Positions 30,390-41,024 of a stretch of 64,000 bases of DNA are shown here, one piece after another. The notes under the pieces were generated by a model. The model did no database searches. It worked only from the letters and a program-made list of their open reading frames with translations, and was not told the origin of the DNA. The DNA is from Antedon mediterranea (Eukaryota > Echinodermata > Crinoidea > Comatulida > Antedonidae). The stretch's first letter is position 1. Each line of letters begins with the position of its first letter. Made by a program: the position numbers and the translations under genes. The stretch lies in the NCBI RefSeq assembly GCF_964355755.1, contig NC_092679.1, positions 12,264,932 through 12,328,931 on the forward strand. Direction: 5' to 3'.

Positions 30390-32843
30390 AGTCGTAGTTC
30401 GAGCTAAAACTTTAAAAATGACGTCATTTTAATTCATAAACCGAAATTCAACAAATCGCCGACTAAATCAGGCCAACCTCGACTAAATCGAGACGGATTT
30501 TGATCGATTTTTGTAGTCCTGGAGTGGGCAGGCTAAATGGTCGACTAAATGGTTTTTAACCGATGTTTATGAAAAACGTAACAGTCATTGAGTTGTTATA
30601 TTGGCCAGATATTGAAGAATGAAATATCTATTTTTATATTAGATTTATTAAACATACATTGGTATAAGTTATAATAATGAAAAACATCTTTATTTACAAC
30701 CGTATACAAATTACATTATTTTCTTCGAGCAAGTCCGACTTGAACTACGTCACGCCATAGCGACAATGGGAGATGCGGAAATTCACCACGCGATGGAATG
30801 TTTAGGGGGCCTAGCGCTTTCTTGTCACGCTATGAAGTGTGTGGTTCGTCGCAAACATACTTTGTTGGAGGCCTAGAAAATATGAAAGTTACTGTACCAC
30901 CATGATTCTTAAATATATTTTGAAGATTTTGTTTGTTGTTAATCGAAAGTACTTCACTGTTAAATTATACTGATCTTGTTCTAATAATTAACGATTACAA
31001 TTATTTTTCATTTTATATAGTCCTGATGCGTAAAAAGTTTTGTACGAAAATGGAAAATTTCGTCTGCTCTCTTGTCATTGGCCAATGTATAGCCTTTGTT
31101 ACCCAGACGTGTGTAACTCGACTAAAAGCTCGACTTCATTAAGTCAAACTGCAAACTTCGACTACTTCGTTTCAGTGGTGGCGCCAGCGGGGGGGGGGGG
31201 GGCTACGGGGGCTCTAGCCCCCTCGTCGGGGAGCATAGCCTCCCCGTCGGGGAACACGGGTACTTTTTGTCGGGGAATATAATATACAGTAAAAAATGTT
31301 TGCGTTCACTTCATATAGCTTCAGCGCCTAGAAAACCACGTTCCATTGACCGTGAGAGTACGTCAGAGGGCTATTATGCACTTTTATGCATTCATTTATT
31401 GCCAGCGATCTAACTTACTACTAAACATTAGCTAGGTACGCACTTGTCTGGCGGTATCCCTTTGTACGAATCGTTCAACGTTGGGTCAACACGCGTGATA
31501 TCAAGTTCCATCCAGGGACCAAAATGTGTAATGTAGTTATTTTCCAGGCGAAGTTTACCGACGGTTACCGAAGGGAACACGGGTACTTTTTGTCGGGGAA
31601 TAAATTATAATATACAGTAAAAAGCGTTCGCGTTCACTTCGTAGCTAGCTTCAGCGCCTAGAAAACCGCGACGTTTCATTGACCGTGAGAGTACGTCAGA
31701 GTGATATTATGCACTTTATATGCATTCATTATTGCCAGCGATCTAACTTACTCCTAAACAATAGCTAGGTTCGCACTTGTCTGTCGGTATCCCTTTGTAC
31801 GAATCGTTCAACGTTGGGTCGAGACGCGTGATATCATGTTCCATCCAGGGACCAAAATGTGTACTGTAGTTATTTTCCAGGCGAAGTTTACTGACGGTTA
31901 CGTCGTGTACTGCGTCGACGTACGCTACACTACAGCAGCAAAAACGAATTATGTTAATTGTTCGTATGTTCACCAATTTTTTAATTTACAAGTAACCTTC
32001 TTTACCGTGGGGCACCTAAAATAAATTTTTCATCCATTACTAAACAAAAAAACATGCCATTTTCGCTTAGCCAACATCTTATTATAGCTAAGTTATTACA
32101 TTTTCAATGTCCTGTATGTCATGAATTTCTCACCACTCGGAAGTCCAGATGGTACGCACGCATACACTTGGGAGGAATAAACTTATTTCCCTGACTGAAA
32201 AAGGTCTACGCTTGCGTTTTTTAAGCCTCTAGGCCTGATGTTTCCAAAGTATAAAATGCTATTTTTTGAAGACCTGCAGCTCTAGTTTTAAACAGTTTCT
32301 TAGCTCAGCCCCAACAATAAAGCTGGTCATATTTCGAAGTACAAGAAGTGCATTTTCCGGGACCTAACATCTCTATTTTTCAAACATTTCTTAGCTCAGT
32401 CACAACCATGATAGGGACTTATATATTTTGTTTCATGTTTTGAAGTATAATAAGTTCAATTTCCGGGACCTCCAACTCTATTTTTCTAAATTTTCTTTGA
32501 ACTTTAATTTTTTAAATTAAAAAATATGGATTGAAACAGTCATCGCGCATCGTTTTTTTGCACGCAGTATTTTATTTATGCATTATAAAAAATGGAAAAA
32601 ATGGCTACCCTAAATCTGATTAAAATGACCTCAAATGACGCTAGAACGCGTTGCTTCCGGGGGCTTCGCCCCCTGGACCCCCACCGGGGGTCCTTGGCGG
32701 CCCCCTGGCCCCCAGCCTAGTGATGCTCGCTTCGCTCGCATAGCCCCCTCGTCGGGGAATGTAGCCCCCGCGTCGGGAAGATCCTGGCGCCACCCCTGCT
32801 TCGTTTTTTAATCGAATTTGAAGTAACTACTCGAACTACGACT
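30390..32843. repeat. Putative inverted-repeat element, split by a hAT insertion
   Basis: AGTCGTAGTTCGAG at 30390-30403 recurs in reverse at 32830-32843, and the bordering DNA on both sides is rich in CGACTAAA words. The hAT-type element at 31,173 lies between the two ends. The outer boundaries and class are uncertain. Confidence 0.45.
31173..32798. mobile_element. hAT-type non-autonomous element, 1,626 bp
   Basis: The left end CAGTGGTGGCGCCAGCGGGG and right end CTGGCGCCACCCCTG are inverted repeats. CTTCGTTT is duplicated exactly at 31165-31172 and 32799-32806. The interior has CCCCGTCGGGGA-type subrepeats and a tandem duplication of about 320 bp (31252-31572 and 31573-31890). No transposase is visible; the small ORFs inside differ between the two copies. 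Confidence 0.85.
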
Positions 32844-32979
32844 TTTTCAACTCCTCACTTTTCTTAGGATGTTTACCCTGTCTTGATAACGAAGTAATCT
32901 TGCATGGATTACTCTCGGTTTTCCATCTTGTTTAGGCTTGCTGGGTGCACTTTTATGTTGTTTATGAAATGGTTAAAAG

Positions 32980-33032
32980 AGCTATTGGGAGGCCTAATAG
33001 ATAATACCAACAATACTAGTTTTGGTAGATTT
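32980..33032 (+). pseudogene. L2-like LINE RT fragment, part 1
   Basis: The last codons before the LTR element read VLVD in the frame that continues as LSSEF at 36,627. This part is short and identified mainly through that continuity. Confidence 0.5.
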
Positions 33033-33315
33033 TGTTACCGTAGGCGTCCATCATAAATAAATTACAAATTTTGTAGATACTGATGTTCCTTTATTTATTC
33101 TCTGAACTATCTCTTGTATCTCTACAGATTACAGTATCATTAGCAACTTGAATAAACACCGTGAAAACTTGTAGCCTTATTGGAGCCTATGGTAAAGATA
33201 CTTTTAACAATGATTATCTCTAAACATTATGTCATAACAAAATGTCTTATTCTCTCTTATCACTTTTTATCTATCTGAACTCTAGAGGGCCTCCTGTAAG
33301 TAGGCTGCAGTTACA
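33033..33315 (-). repeat. 3' LTR
   Basis: 283 bp, TG...CA ends on the minus strand. It differs from the other LTR at very few positions (for example ACAGATTAC / ACAAATTAC and AACATTATG / AACTTTATG), so the insertion is recent. Confidence 0.9.
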
Positions 33316-33429
33316 CTCCCACCCAAATCATCTATGATTTAACCTTAACTCCCACCCTTGCCAGAATAAACACAAGTAATGCAAAACTGGAAGTATATTA
33401 ACAATATTTACCAAAACTATAAAGAATAA

Positions 33430-34590
33430 GTTAACAGTTTGTATTTTTGAATTCTTTTCGTTCACTTGTTGAAGCTCGACTTTTATATTTACAATTTGTT
33501 CCTTTAATTCTTTTCCTTGATTTTCAATCCAATTTTATTCCGATTCTGCTCCGTCGATACCTTCTCTTCAGATATATCATTTATTCCTTTGAAGAGCTTT
33601 TTCGTTTCCTCCTCTAGCATAATCTCATGCTTTTCAGTTAATTCATCTGTGATTTTCTTTGTAACAGCTTCAATCTCTTCTGCATGAGATTCTGCTAACT
33701 GCTGTCGAATGTTCTGGAATTCTTGAACAAATTCGTTCTCTTTGTCCGATTTTTCAGTACAGAATTGAACCTTGAAATGGTCTTCAACTTCTTCTACTTT
33801 GGGTTTCATTTTGCGATCAATTTCAGCAACAACTTCAGAACGCTGTTGGTTTAATGCAATGCGATGGATATCTTCTTGATGGGCACTTTCATCTTCAAAC
33901 CTTTTCCGATATTCATTTTCCAATCTTTCTTTTTCATCAATAAACTGGGTAACTCTTTCATCTAACTCTGAAGTTTTTCTTCTGCATTTCTTGGTCATCA
34001 AGCTCTCGATGAAGTTGCAAATTTACATCTTCTTTTTTTCCATTTTCTCTGTTAGTTCCTTGTTGTGATTATTAAGAAGTGCAACTTGATCTTCGAAGTT
34101 TTTTTGGATGTTCTGACAAGCCTCCAAGTCCATCTCTTTCTCATCTAATTGGTCTTGGAGTTCCTTTAAATTCTGTTCTAATGCATCTCTAATTTTGTTA
34201 TTAGTTTCAGCATCTTCTTCACATTTCTTTTGCAATTCTTGCATTTCATTCTGGTGTCTTTCCTGCAGCTATGACTTAATCATAACAATTTGTCGTCCAT
34301 AAGTCTCATCAAGTTCTGCATGTAGTAAAGCCAATTGTTCACTAATGTTAGGTGGATTAGACGCTACAACCTGTTGAAGTTGTTTGTTCATATAAGCAAG
34401 TTCGTCATCTGATTTCCTTTTAACCAGATCTCTTTCTTCTTTAATTTCTGCTAACTCATCATTTTTCTTAGCATACTTTGTGGCTAAATCCTGCAATAGT
34501 GTCTCTTTCTTAGTGACAGTCTCTTGTAACTTGATAACCTGCATTTGTGCTTCAGTCATCTCGTGAGCTGAATCTCTCTCGTTTACATGT
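33430..34590 (-). pseudogene. Captured coiled-coil (intermediate-filament-like) sequence in the LTR element
   Basis: Downstream of the Gag zinc fingers the minus strand encodes some 350 residues of heptad-rich coiled coil with no intron. The first part is fused in frame to Gag (to 34,269). An in-frame TAG (34269-34271) follows, then LQERHQNEMQELQKKCEEDA (to about 34,025), a short segment readable only in another frame, and the block 33504-34001. That block holds LDERVTQFIDEKERLE, which resembles the helix-initiation motif of intermediate-filament coil 1A (LNDR-x3-YIDKVR-x-LE). A further frame change near 33,540 leads to LKEQIVNIKVELQQVNEKN. The filament relation is an inference; another long coiled-coil protein is possible. 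The lesions suggest decay after capture. Confidence 0.6.
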
Positions 34591-36365
34591 AGACTTGTTG
34601 GATGTCTCCTTTGGCAAATTTTACAAATACATTTCTGGTTACAGTTCCTTGACACATGGCCATGTGGTAAGCAGCTGAAGCATAGACCATTTTGCTTGAT
34701 GTATTGCTGTTTTTTGGTTTCAGGTTTTCTGGCAAACGCTCTGCAGTCACTTAGGTGATGGTTATTCATTTTACACATGAAGCATGATGGCATTCCACTG
34801 ATACTGGTGGCTAGCGTTTGAGATTGGTTTCGATATCTTGAACTTTTTTCTGTGAATTTTGTTTCATTTTCTGGTATTAAGGTAACAGGATCGCAAACAA
34901 TTTCAGCTTCGGTCGTTAAAAATGTGGAAAAGTCATTGAATGTTGGATAACTACCCTTGATTTGCATAGCGCTCACTGCGTTTCTTCGCCATCTATTCAC
35001 TAACCAATCTGGTAATTTTTGAAGAATTTTCCGATTTTCTCTGCTGTCATTAAGAACTTCCAAGCCTTTCATTTCCTTCATTGCTATGTTGCATTGGTTC
35101 AGAAAGTCAGAGAGTCGCCTAAGGCCATTGTAATCTCTTGCTTGAATCCTTGGCCAGCTGTCTAATTTGTCTCTAAATGCTTCGGAAACTATAAATGGAT
35201 TTCCATATCTTTTTTCTAAAACTGCTTTAGCGTTTTCATAAGCATGTTCACCTTGTAGCAGAAGGTATCCACTGACAACTTCCTTTGCTGGGCCTCCTAT
35301 GTATCTCTTAAGGTAGTGAATTCTGTCTGCTTTAGAAATTCCTTTATTTTCGATTAAACATCTAAAGGATGCGTTCCAATCATAGTACTTAAGAGGATCG
35401 CCATCGAATATTGGTGGCTCTGGTGCTGGTATGCGGTTCATACTGAAGGCTGAAGAAAAGGCTTCTGCTAAAGCGTTTAAGTCTGTGGTACTGCTAGATT
35501 GATTTTGAGGCATTGTCGGTTGGGTTGTTGTTGCTTGTGTCTGTGTCATTAGAGGTTGAGGTTTGGTTAGGTTGCGAAACCTTAGTGCATGATCATTTGA
35601 GGTTTGGTGTGGTGTGGTCATAATTTCTCGATATCCGTTCTGAATTTCCTGTTGAATTGCATCAACTCGTGCATTCTCTACAGCTGCAGCTTGTTTAGCC
35701 TCTAAAACTTTGAACTCTGCTTCAGCTTTGGCATGTTCTGTTCTTTGCTGTGCTTCCCGCCTTATTTCTTCAAGCCTTGCTTCTGCTTTCTTAATTTCCA
35801 TTTCAGCTTCCTTTGCTGTAAGGTCTGCTTTCTGTTTAGCCATTTTTTCAGCAAATTGAGCAGTTTTGTTGGCTGCAGCAGCATTCGCCACGGCTTGAGC
35901 TTTAATGCTAACAATAGATCGACATGAACTCTTTGATGCTGCAGATTTTGAGGCTTGACACTCAAGGGCTAATGCATGTGCCTTATCCATAGCACTTGTT
36001 ATACTAGCTTTGATGGAGTTGGCAATGGTGAGATATATGTTCTCATTCTCCAGGTGATCTTTGCGATGAATACCATCTCTATCTTGTGCATACAATTTAT
36101 TCAATACGCACCAAGCATCACTATATTCCTTTAATGCAGCTTTAGCTTTGCATAATGCAGTTTGTATCTCAAATACGTCGCTTGGAACATCTTCTAGTTC
36201 ACTTGATGCTTCTTGAGCCTTTCTCTGAGTTTGACTCAACAGTTTTACTTCAGTAGCAATGCTAATTGACAGGTCCTTATCTGTAGGGCGTCTCTCACTT
36301 TGTTCTTTTAGATTCATTGAGTTTTCATCAGCTAAGTTTTCACTGTTACCGTAGGCGTCCATCAT
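34269..36365 (-). CDS. BEL/Pao Gag polyprotein with C-terminal coiled coil
   Basis: 698 residues. Residues 1-75 are acidic and polar. A long Ala/Glu/Lys-rich helix (about 130-240) precedes a Gln/Thr/Pro linker. The conserved BEL Gag core (DUF1759-like; IFDGDPLKYYDWNASFRCLI, then YLKRYIGGPAKEVVSGYLLL and LEKRYGNPF) spans about 315-480. Cys/His knuckles at about 525-600 read CFMCKMNNHHLSDC, CFSCLPHGHVSRNC and CKICQRRHPTSLH. After them, where pol would start, the chain becomes a coiled coil (EMTEAQMQVIKLQETVTKKE onward). The ATG lies inside the 5' LTR, 22 nt from its inner edge, and the ORF crosses the LTR boundary. No usual tRNA primer site follows the LTR. Confidence 0.85.
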   Translation of the reverse strand: MMDAYGNSENLADENSMNLKEQSERRPTDKDLSISIATEVKLLSQTQRKAQEASSELEDVPSDVFEIQTALCKAKAALKEYSDAWCVLNKLYAQDRDGIHRKDHLENENIYLTIANSIKASITSAMDKAHALALECQASKSAASKSSCRSIVSIKAQAVANAAAANKTAQFAEKMAKQKADLTAKEAEMEIKKAEARLEEIRREAQQRTEHAKAEAEFKVLEAKQAAAVENARVDAIQQEIQNGYREIMTTPHQTSNDHALRFRNLTKPQPLMTQTQATTTQPTMPQNQSSSTTDLNALAEAFSSAFSMNRIPAPEPPIFDGDPLKYYDWNASFRCLIENKGISKADRIHYLKRYIGGPAKEVVSGYLLLQGEHAYENAKAVLEKRYGNPFIVSEAFRDKLDSWPRIQARDYNGLRRLSDFLNQCNIAMKEMKGLEVLNDSRENRKILQKLPDWLVNRWRRNAVSAMQIKGSYPTFNDFSTFLTTEAEIVCDPVTLIPENETKFTEKSSRYRNQSQTLATSISGMPSCFMCKMNNHHLSDCRAFARKPETKKQQYIKQNGLCFSCLPHGHVSRNCNQKCICKICQRRHPTSLHVNERDSAHEMTEAQMQVIKLQETVTKKETLLQDLATKYAKKNDELAEIKEERDLVKRKSDDELAYMNKQLQQVVASNPPNISEQLALLHAELDETYGRQIVMIKS

Positions 36366-36626
36366 AAATAAATTACAAATTTTGTAGATACTGATGTTCC
36401 TTTATTTATTCTCTGAACTATCTCTTGTATCTCTACAAATTACAGTATCATTAGCAACTTGAATAAACACCGTGAAAACTTGTAGCCTTATTGGAGCCTA
36501 TGGTAAAGATACTTTTAACAATGATTATCTCTAAACTTTATGTCATAAAAAAATGTCTTATTCTCTCTTATCACTTTTTATCTATCTGAACTCTAGAGGG
36601 CCTCCTGTAAGTAGGCTGCAGTTACA
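36344..36626 (-). repeat. 5' LTR
   Basis: 283 bp; the promoter-side repeat of the minus-strand element. It includes the Gag start codon at 36363-36365. Confidence 0.9.
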
Positions 36627-37085
36627 GATTTGTCCTCTGAATTTGGCACGATAGATCACGACATCCTTGTCAGTCATTTGTAGAGGGAATTTGGTATTAC
36701 TGGCTCTGTTTACATTGGGTAACTAGCTACCATCAAGACCGTTATAGTAGAGTTGGTGAACTTGGTGAATACTCTAGAAACCATATTTTCCAGTACGGTG
36801 TTTCTCTGAGGGGTCTATGGTTGAACCTCTTATTTTCACTGTGTATGATCAACCTATCGCTGATATTATTAAGCGTTTTGATGTAGCTTATCACATATAT
36901 AATACGCTGACGATACACAATGTATGTCAGTTTTGATCATAGGTCGGAGGATGGTTTATCGGCTGCTAAACACAAACTTATTGGGTGGAACATATCACAT
37001 GCTGTCGTGTAAACATGGTATATATTAAACTAATTAGTCATTTTGGCTGGTGGTCGTGGTACACCATGACTGAATTATTCAACAT
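36627..37085 (+). pseudogene. L2-like LINE RT fragment, part 2
   Basis: LSSEFGTIDHDILVSHL, FGITGSV, then (after frame changes) EPLIFTVYDQPIADIIKRFD followed by VAYHIY and ADDTQ are the palm motifs of an L2/CR1-type RT. Stops and indels show that it is dead. The LTR element sits exactly between VLVD and LSSEF. Confidence 0.7.
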
Positions 37086-37893
37086 TTTGACTAATGTACG
37101 AGCATGTTTGAAGTTATGCTATATAAATAAATGAGTTATTAATGTGAATGGTTGTAAACATGTTCTGTTGTAGTATTCTTTGATAGTGGGTTATATTTGT
37201 GAGGTGTGTCTGAAATGGGGTTTTGTTAGACGACCATGGCATGATACTAAGGTGTATTAATCAGTTTCGGTAAACGAGCTCTGTGACGGATATAATAGAG
37301 GAATGAGAGTCAGCAAGGTTGGCAGTAATGCCAGACAATGCCGCCTCTCACTTTGTTGTTAAATAAAAACAGACCTAATCAGGCAGACGTTTCAGAATTA
37401 ACTAATAGTGAAATAGCCCATGTGGTGTACATATAAATGTGTACGAGGGTATGTGTGTTTCTGTACCGTAGGCTTTTGTCATGAAAGTAAAAAAGCACAT
37501 ACCACCTAAATCGAAACAAATAGATGTAGAAGTGAGAGGTACGCTTTCTTTCAAATTCTAAATCGAAATTTCCTTTTTCTAGACTGGATTATGAGTTATT
37601 GTTTGTATTGTTATGTCACTGATCATATCTAAGATAACTACTTTTGTATAAGGTTCGTATCAATAGACAAATGGTGTCTTGTACCACCATGGTACTAATA
37701 CAATTTATTACTGATTGTAAAGAGTCATTCACAATAGTTTCCTAGTCAGTAGAAAACTTCCTTCTAGACTTACTATAGGCAAGACAATTATATTTTTGTA
37801 TGAACATTTCAAAGAAACTTCACTTGTGCACTGTTAAAACAATTCTTGTAAAAAAACGGTAAATTACTTGCAATCTGGACGCCAGTAATTTAC
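37086..37893. other. No gene seen
   Basis: AT-rich flank after the LINE fragment, with no coding frame or recognised repeat. Confidence 0.35.
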
Positions 37894-38152
37894 CGTAATG
37901 TAGAATTACAGGTACTGTTGAAAATAAAATACTGTAAAACTACAGTAAATTACTGTTGGTCATAAAGTCGGTTGTCTACCGCAATGTAGAATCACAGGTA
38001 CTGTTGAAAATAAATTACTGTAAAACTACAGTAAATTACTGTTGGTCATAAAGTCGGTTGTCTACCGTAATGTAGAATCACAGGTACTGTTGAAAATAAA
38101 TTACTATAAAACTACAGTAAATTACTGTTGGTCATAAAGTTGGTTGTCTACC
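37894..38152 (+). repeat. Tandem repeat, 3 x 86 bp
   Basis: Units start at 37894, 37980 and 38065, each with CCGTAATGTAGAATCACAGG, TACTGTAAAACTACAGTAAA and GGTCATAAAGTCGGTTGTCT. The inner TACTGTA...TACAGTA is a small dyad. Confidence 0.85.
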
Positions 38153-38439
38153 GTAATGTAGGATAGACTTGTGACATGAGTACTTCAACTATAGTGAAAG
38201 GAGTGGTGCAATTCTTCTAGAAAATCGTCATAGATTGGCTCTGTACGGTACAATTTAGAAAGTCAGACATCTAGTACAGTTCAGTTTTAAGTATTAATGT
38301 AAGTTGTGCAATTTATGTAACAGTAGGCCTACTTTTTTTCCAAACATTTATTGATATGATAGGTATAACTCTGAGTTTATTTTTCTTATTTCATACACAT
38401 CCAACAGCTAGCACAAACTCGCCAATCACAGAATGGATA

Positions 38440-38604
38440 AACTATTTAATAAATTATTGTGCCCTAAAACTAAGTCTTATTTGAGACTTAGGGAGTGGAG
38501 TTGAAAGAGTTGTGAGTTACAAACCCTGCACTAGGTCCGGATTGAACCCCGGTCCTTGGGATTGGAAGGAAAGCACGTCAACCACCAAACTACAGCTCCA
38601 CTGC
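38440..38604 (-). mobile_element. tRNA-derived SINE
   Basis: The minus strand starts GTGGAGCTGTAGTTTGGTGG (A box inside) and has the B box GGGGTTCAATCCGG at tRNA spacing (head about 38527-38601). A non-tRNA body with the hairpin CTAAGTCTCAAATAAGACTTAG follows. The end is not sharply defined. Confidence 0.6.
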
Positions 38605-39258
38605 ATTGTATAATTGATACGCTAGATGACAGACAGGAAGAGAGTGGGGTTGAAATGGCTTGTTGCCGTTAATTTTACTTAGGCCTATATTACTTATACA
38701 ATCATGATGGAAACCGCCATCGTTTATTGTCGCAACAATAAACAAACAGATACAATTCTACTGTTTACTGTTTTCACTTTTAAATGACAGTTCTAGTAAC
38801 AGTACCTTTCATATTTTAACTTAATGGTTAACATTCAATTTGTTTGTTGGTTCTTTCCTCTGCAACCGTTCTCAGCTTTCTTTTCCTTGTGAAAAAGTAA
38901 ATATAATATTGTTCAATGAAGATCATCAATCATTCAAAAGGATAAATTGTCTTAATCAATGAGAATGAAAATGAAAAAATAATTTAAAACATTTTGACAA
39001 TGACGAATTCTCATAATTTGATAATATGTGTCCAGTATTATGCAAATTGGATGGTTCTTCCATGTTAGGTCCTCTAAAGTTAGTTTTGTATAGGTAAATT
39101 TAGCCTAAACATATAGGCGAATATTAAATTTAGTACTTTACTTTTTGATAAACTTCCGATAATGTTACTTTGCAAAACAAGATGAATTGATCCATAAACA
39201 GTTTATTTTAAATACAACAAATTACATTTTTCAGAAATGAAGACAGAAAACTGACAAT

Positions 39259-41024
39259 ATGGCAACAGGTAATGTTAAAGATTGAAAATAACTGATTTCA
39301 TCTTGCATACTACCAACATTTCAAATTAAATTTCTTTAAAATGTTCTCTTTTAAATAATTTTATAGATTTTACTGTGAATTTAGTGAACGTTTCAGGATG
39401 GTATGATGACCACAACCTCTTTCGACAGCTGAAAGTGTTATACCACGATTTAATTACAGTAGCGAACATAGACAAAGCCAAGAAAACAATAGACTTACTG
39501 CATCAATTAATGACATCAGGATATTTGAGTTCAGACAAGCCTTCGTTACTTTACGAAACAATCAAAGTAACTCAAACATTTGAAGTAATGAAAGTTGTCC
39601 AACAATCTTTCTTTGAAGATCAAGAAATCAAAATTACAACGTTCACTCCATATCGACACTGGATTTTAGATTTCGGAAATGGACTTACACAGGCTGATGT
39701 AGAAAACATTGATGCACTGTACAATGGTACTGCGCTAAAGAAATACCAAGATGCTTGGAGTATGATTTTGGATTTTGAACACAGACAAATACTTTGTGAA
39801 GACAAAATTGAAGAATTTATTACCAGTCTTAACAAAATTGGACTACACTCAAAGGTGGAATGCCTGACTAAAGGTATGTTGTAGGACAAAATTTGCAAAA
39901 CCATGTTTATTTGAGGAAAACTATGAAAATAGTGAAATCCACATTTTTTTCCGAATAGAAGTACCTAAATAATGTAACAAACAAATAAAACAACTTAAAA
40001 AAATTGTTTGTATAGTTTTCACATTGACCGACTGGCTTCCAACGTTTTATAATCTTCTTAATTATAATAATTACTAATGTTTAATGTGAATATTTCTGAA
40101 ATGGAAACATTGGAATTGTATTTTTATCAATGAAATGGATAAATGGTCTGAATTTATGATTCGAATGATAGACTTGTCATGAGGTAAAATATTAATCTAT
40201 TCTTATTATTTATTTATCAGGTCAAACAGTAGATAAATAAAAATAGACGTTTTTTCCACTCTATCACAGCTCACCTTTGGCATGGGCGTCTCTATTTGTC
40301 ATCGAATATGTTCGATTCAAATCTAAATTCTTTGATATTTTTTACGATTAACATTGGACGATCATAACAGTGGTGATGATATCGTGATTAGGGGATCTAG
40401 GATTCTAGCCTGAATTACGGTTCTGACGTGCTATAAAATACTAGTTTATAGTGTTTCAAAAAGAGCGACGTTTCGGAACCATCATGGAACCATTCTCAAG
40501 ATCAAAATGAGTAAAGAAATTATAGTAAATGTCTCTTAATTCGTTTTTGTATTGCATCGAGAACAGTTTAACACAAATAACATTTTCAGATGAGTATACC
40601 ACTAGTATGAACTTTTGCCAATGAGCTATGCTCGACGCGATTATGAGGTCATGTTCCGAATATGAGCACTGTTTCTATAATTTGACAGTATGATTTATAT
40701 ATAATTTACACAGTGCTACGCAACACAATTGATTTATATATTCCGTACCACGCCGAGAATGTTGAAGAGTCGCTATCCAATCGAGTTTGAACAATACCAT
40801 GAAAGCCCCAGTGATCTAATGGTTAGGACAGCTCAAGCAGGACGGTCCGAGTTCGAGTGGATCGGTTGGGGCGAATTTTTTCTCATTCTTACAGATTTCC
40901 TTATCGTTATCGTTTCAAATTAATTAATTATTATATTTATATTTTCTTCTTTGTTATTTAGCAGAGGAAGGGCCGAGAAGTATGCAAACAGAGAAAGTGC
41001 CGAGAAGTATGCAAACAGAGGAAG
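39259..41024 (+). CDS. Tandem death-effector-like domain protein, 5' exons
   Basis: Three exons fit: 39259-39268 (MAT plus one base), 39367-39873 (168 codons) and 40962-41024. All junctions are phase 1 with GT-AG borders. Residues 15-80 (LFRQLKVLYHDLITVANIDK, KTIDLLHQLMTSGYLSSDKP) and 95-168 (YRHWILDFGNGLTQADVENI, IEEFITSLNKIGLHSK) have the six-helix spacing of two death-effector domains, as in caspase-8, FLIP or FADD-type adaptors in cell death and immune signalling. Exon 3 encodes two copies of P-R-S-M-Q-T-E, a repeat linker. No stop was reached, so effector exons should follow; none was recognised before 42,540. The DED assignment rests on pattern only. Confidence 0.55.
40805..40872 (+). 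other. tRNA-like sequence in the intron
   Basis: GCCCCAG at the start can pair with TTGGGGC at the end (7-bp acceptor-like stem). TAATGGTTAGGAC looks like a D-arm and A box, and GAGTTCGAGT like a B box. The T-arm and anticodon arm do not fold properly, so this is probably a tRNA pseudogene or SINE head. Confidence 0.4.

Larger units (their letters stand above)
33033..36626 (-). mobile_element. BEL/Pao-type LTR element with gag and a coiled-coil cargo, no pol
   Basis: Two 283-bp LTRs (33033-33315 and 36344-36626) are nearly identical and begin TGTAAC / end GTTACA on the coding strand. GATTT is duplicated at 33028-33032 and 36627-36631. A purine-rich tract (GGGTGGGAG) abuts the 3' LTR at 33316-33324. 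The single intact ORF is a BEL-type Gag. No protease, RT, RNase H or integrase motif is present; the space before the 3' LTR is filled by coiled-coil sequence. It must use enzymes of another element. It is inserted in an L2-like LINE. Confidence 0.85.

Noticed and set aside
38527-38601. Functional tRNA gene
   Set aside because: A and B boxes are good, but stems are imperfect and a SINE-like body follows; called a SINE.
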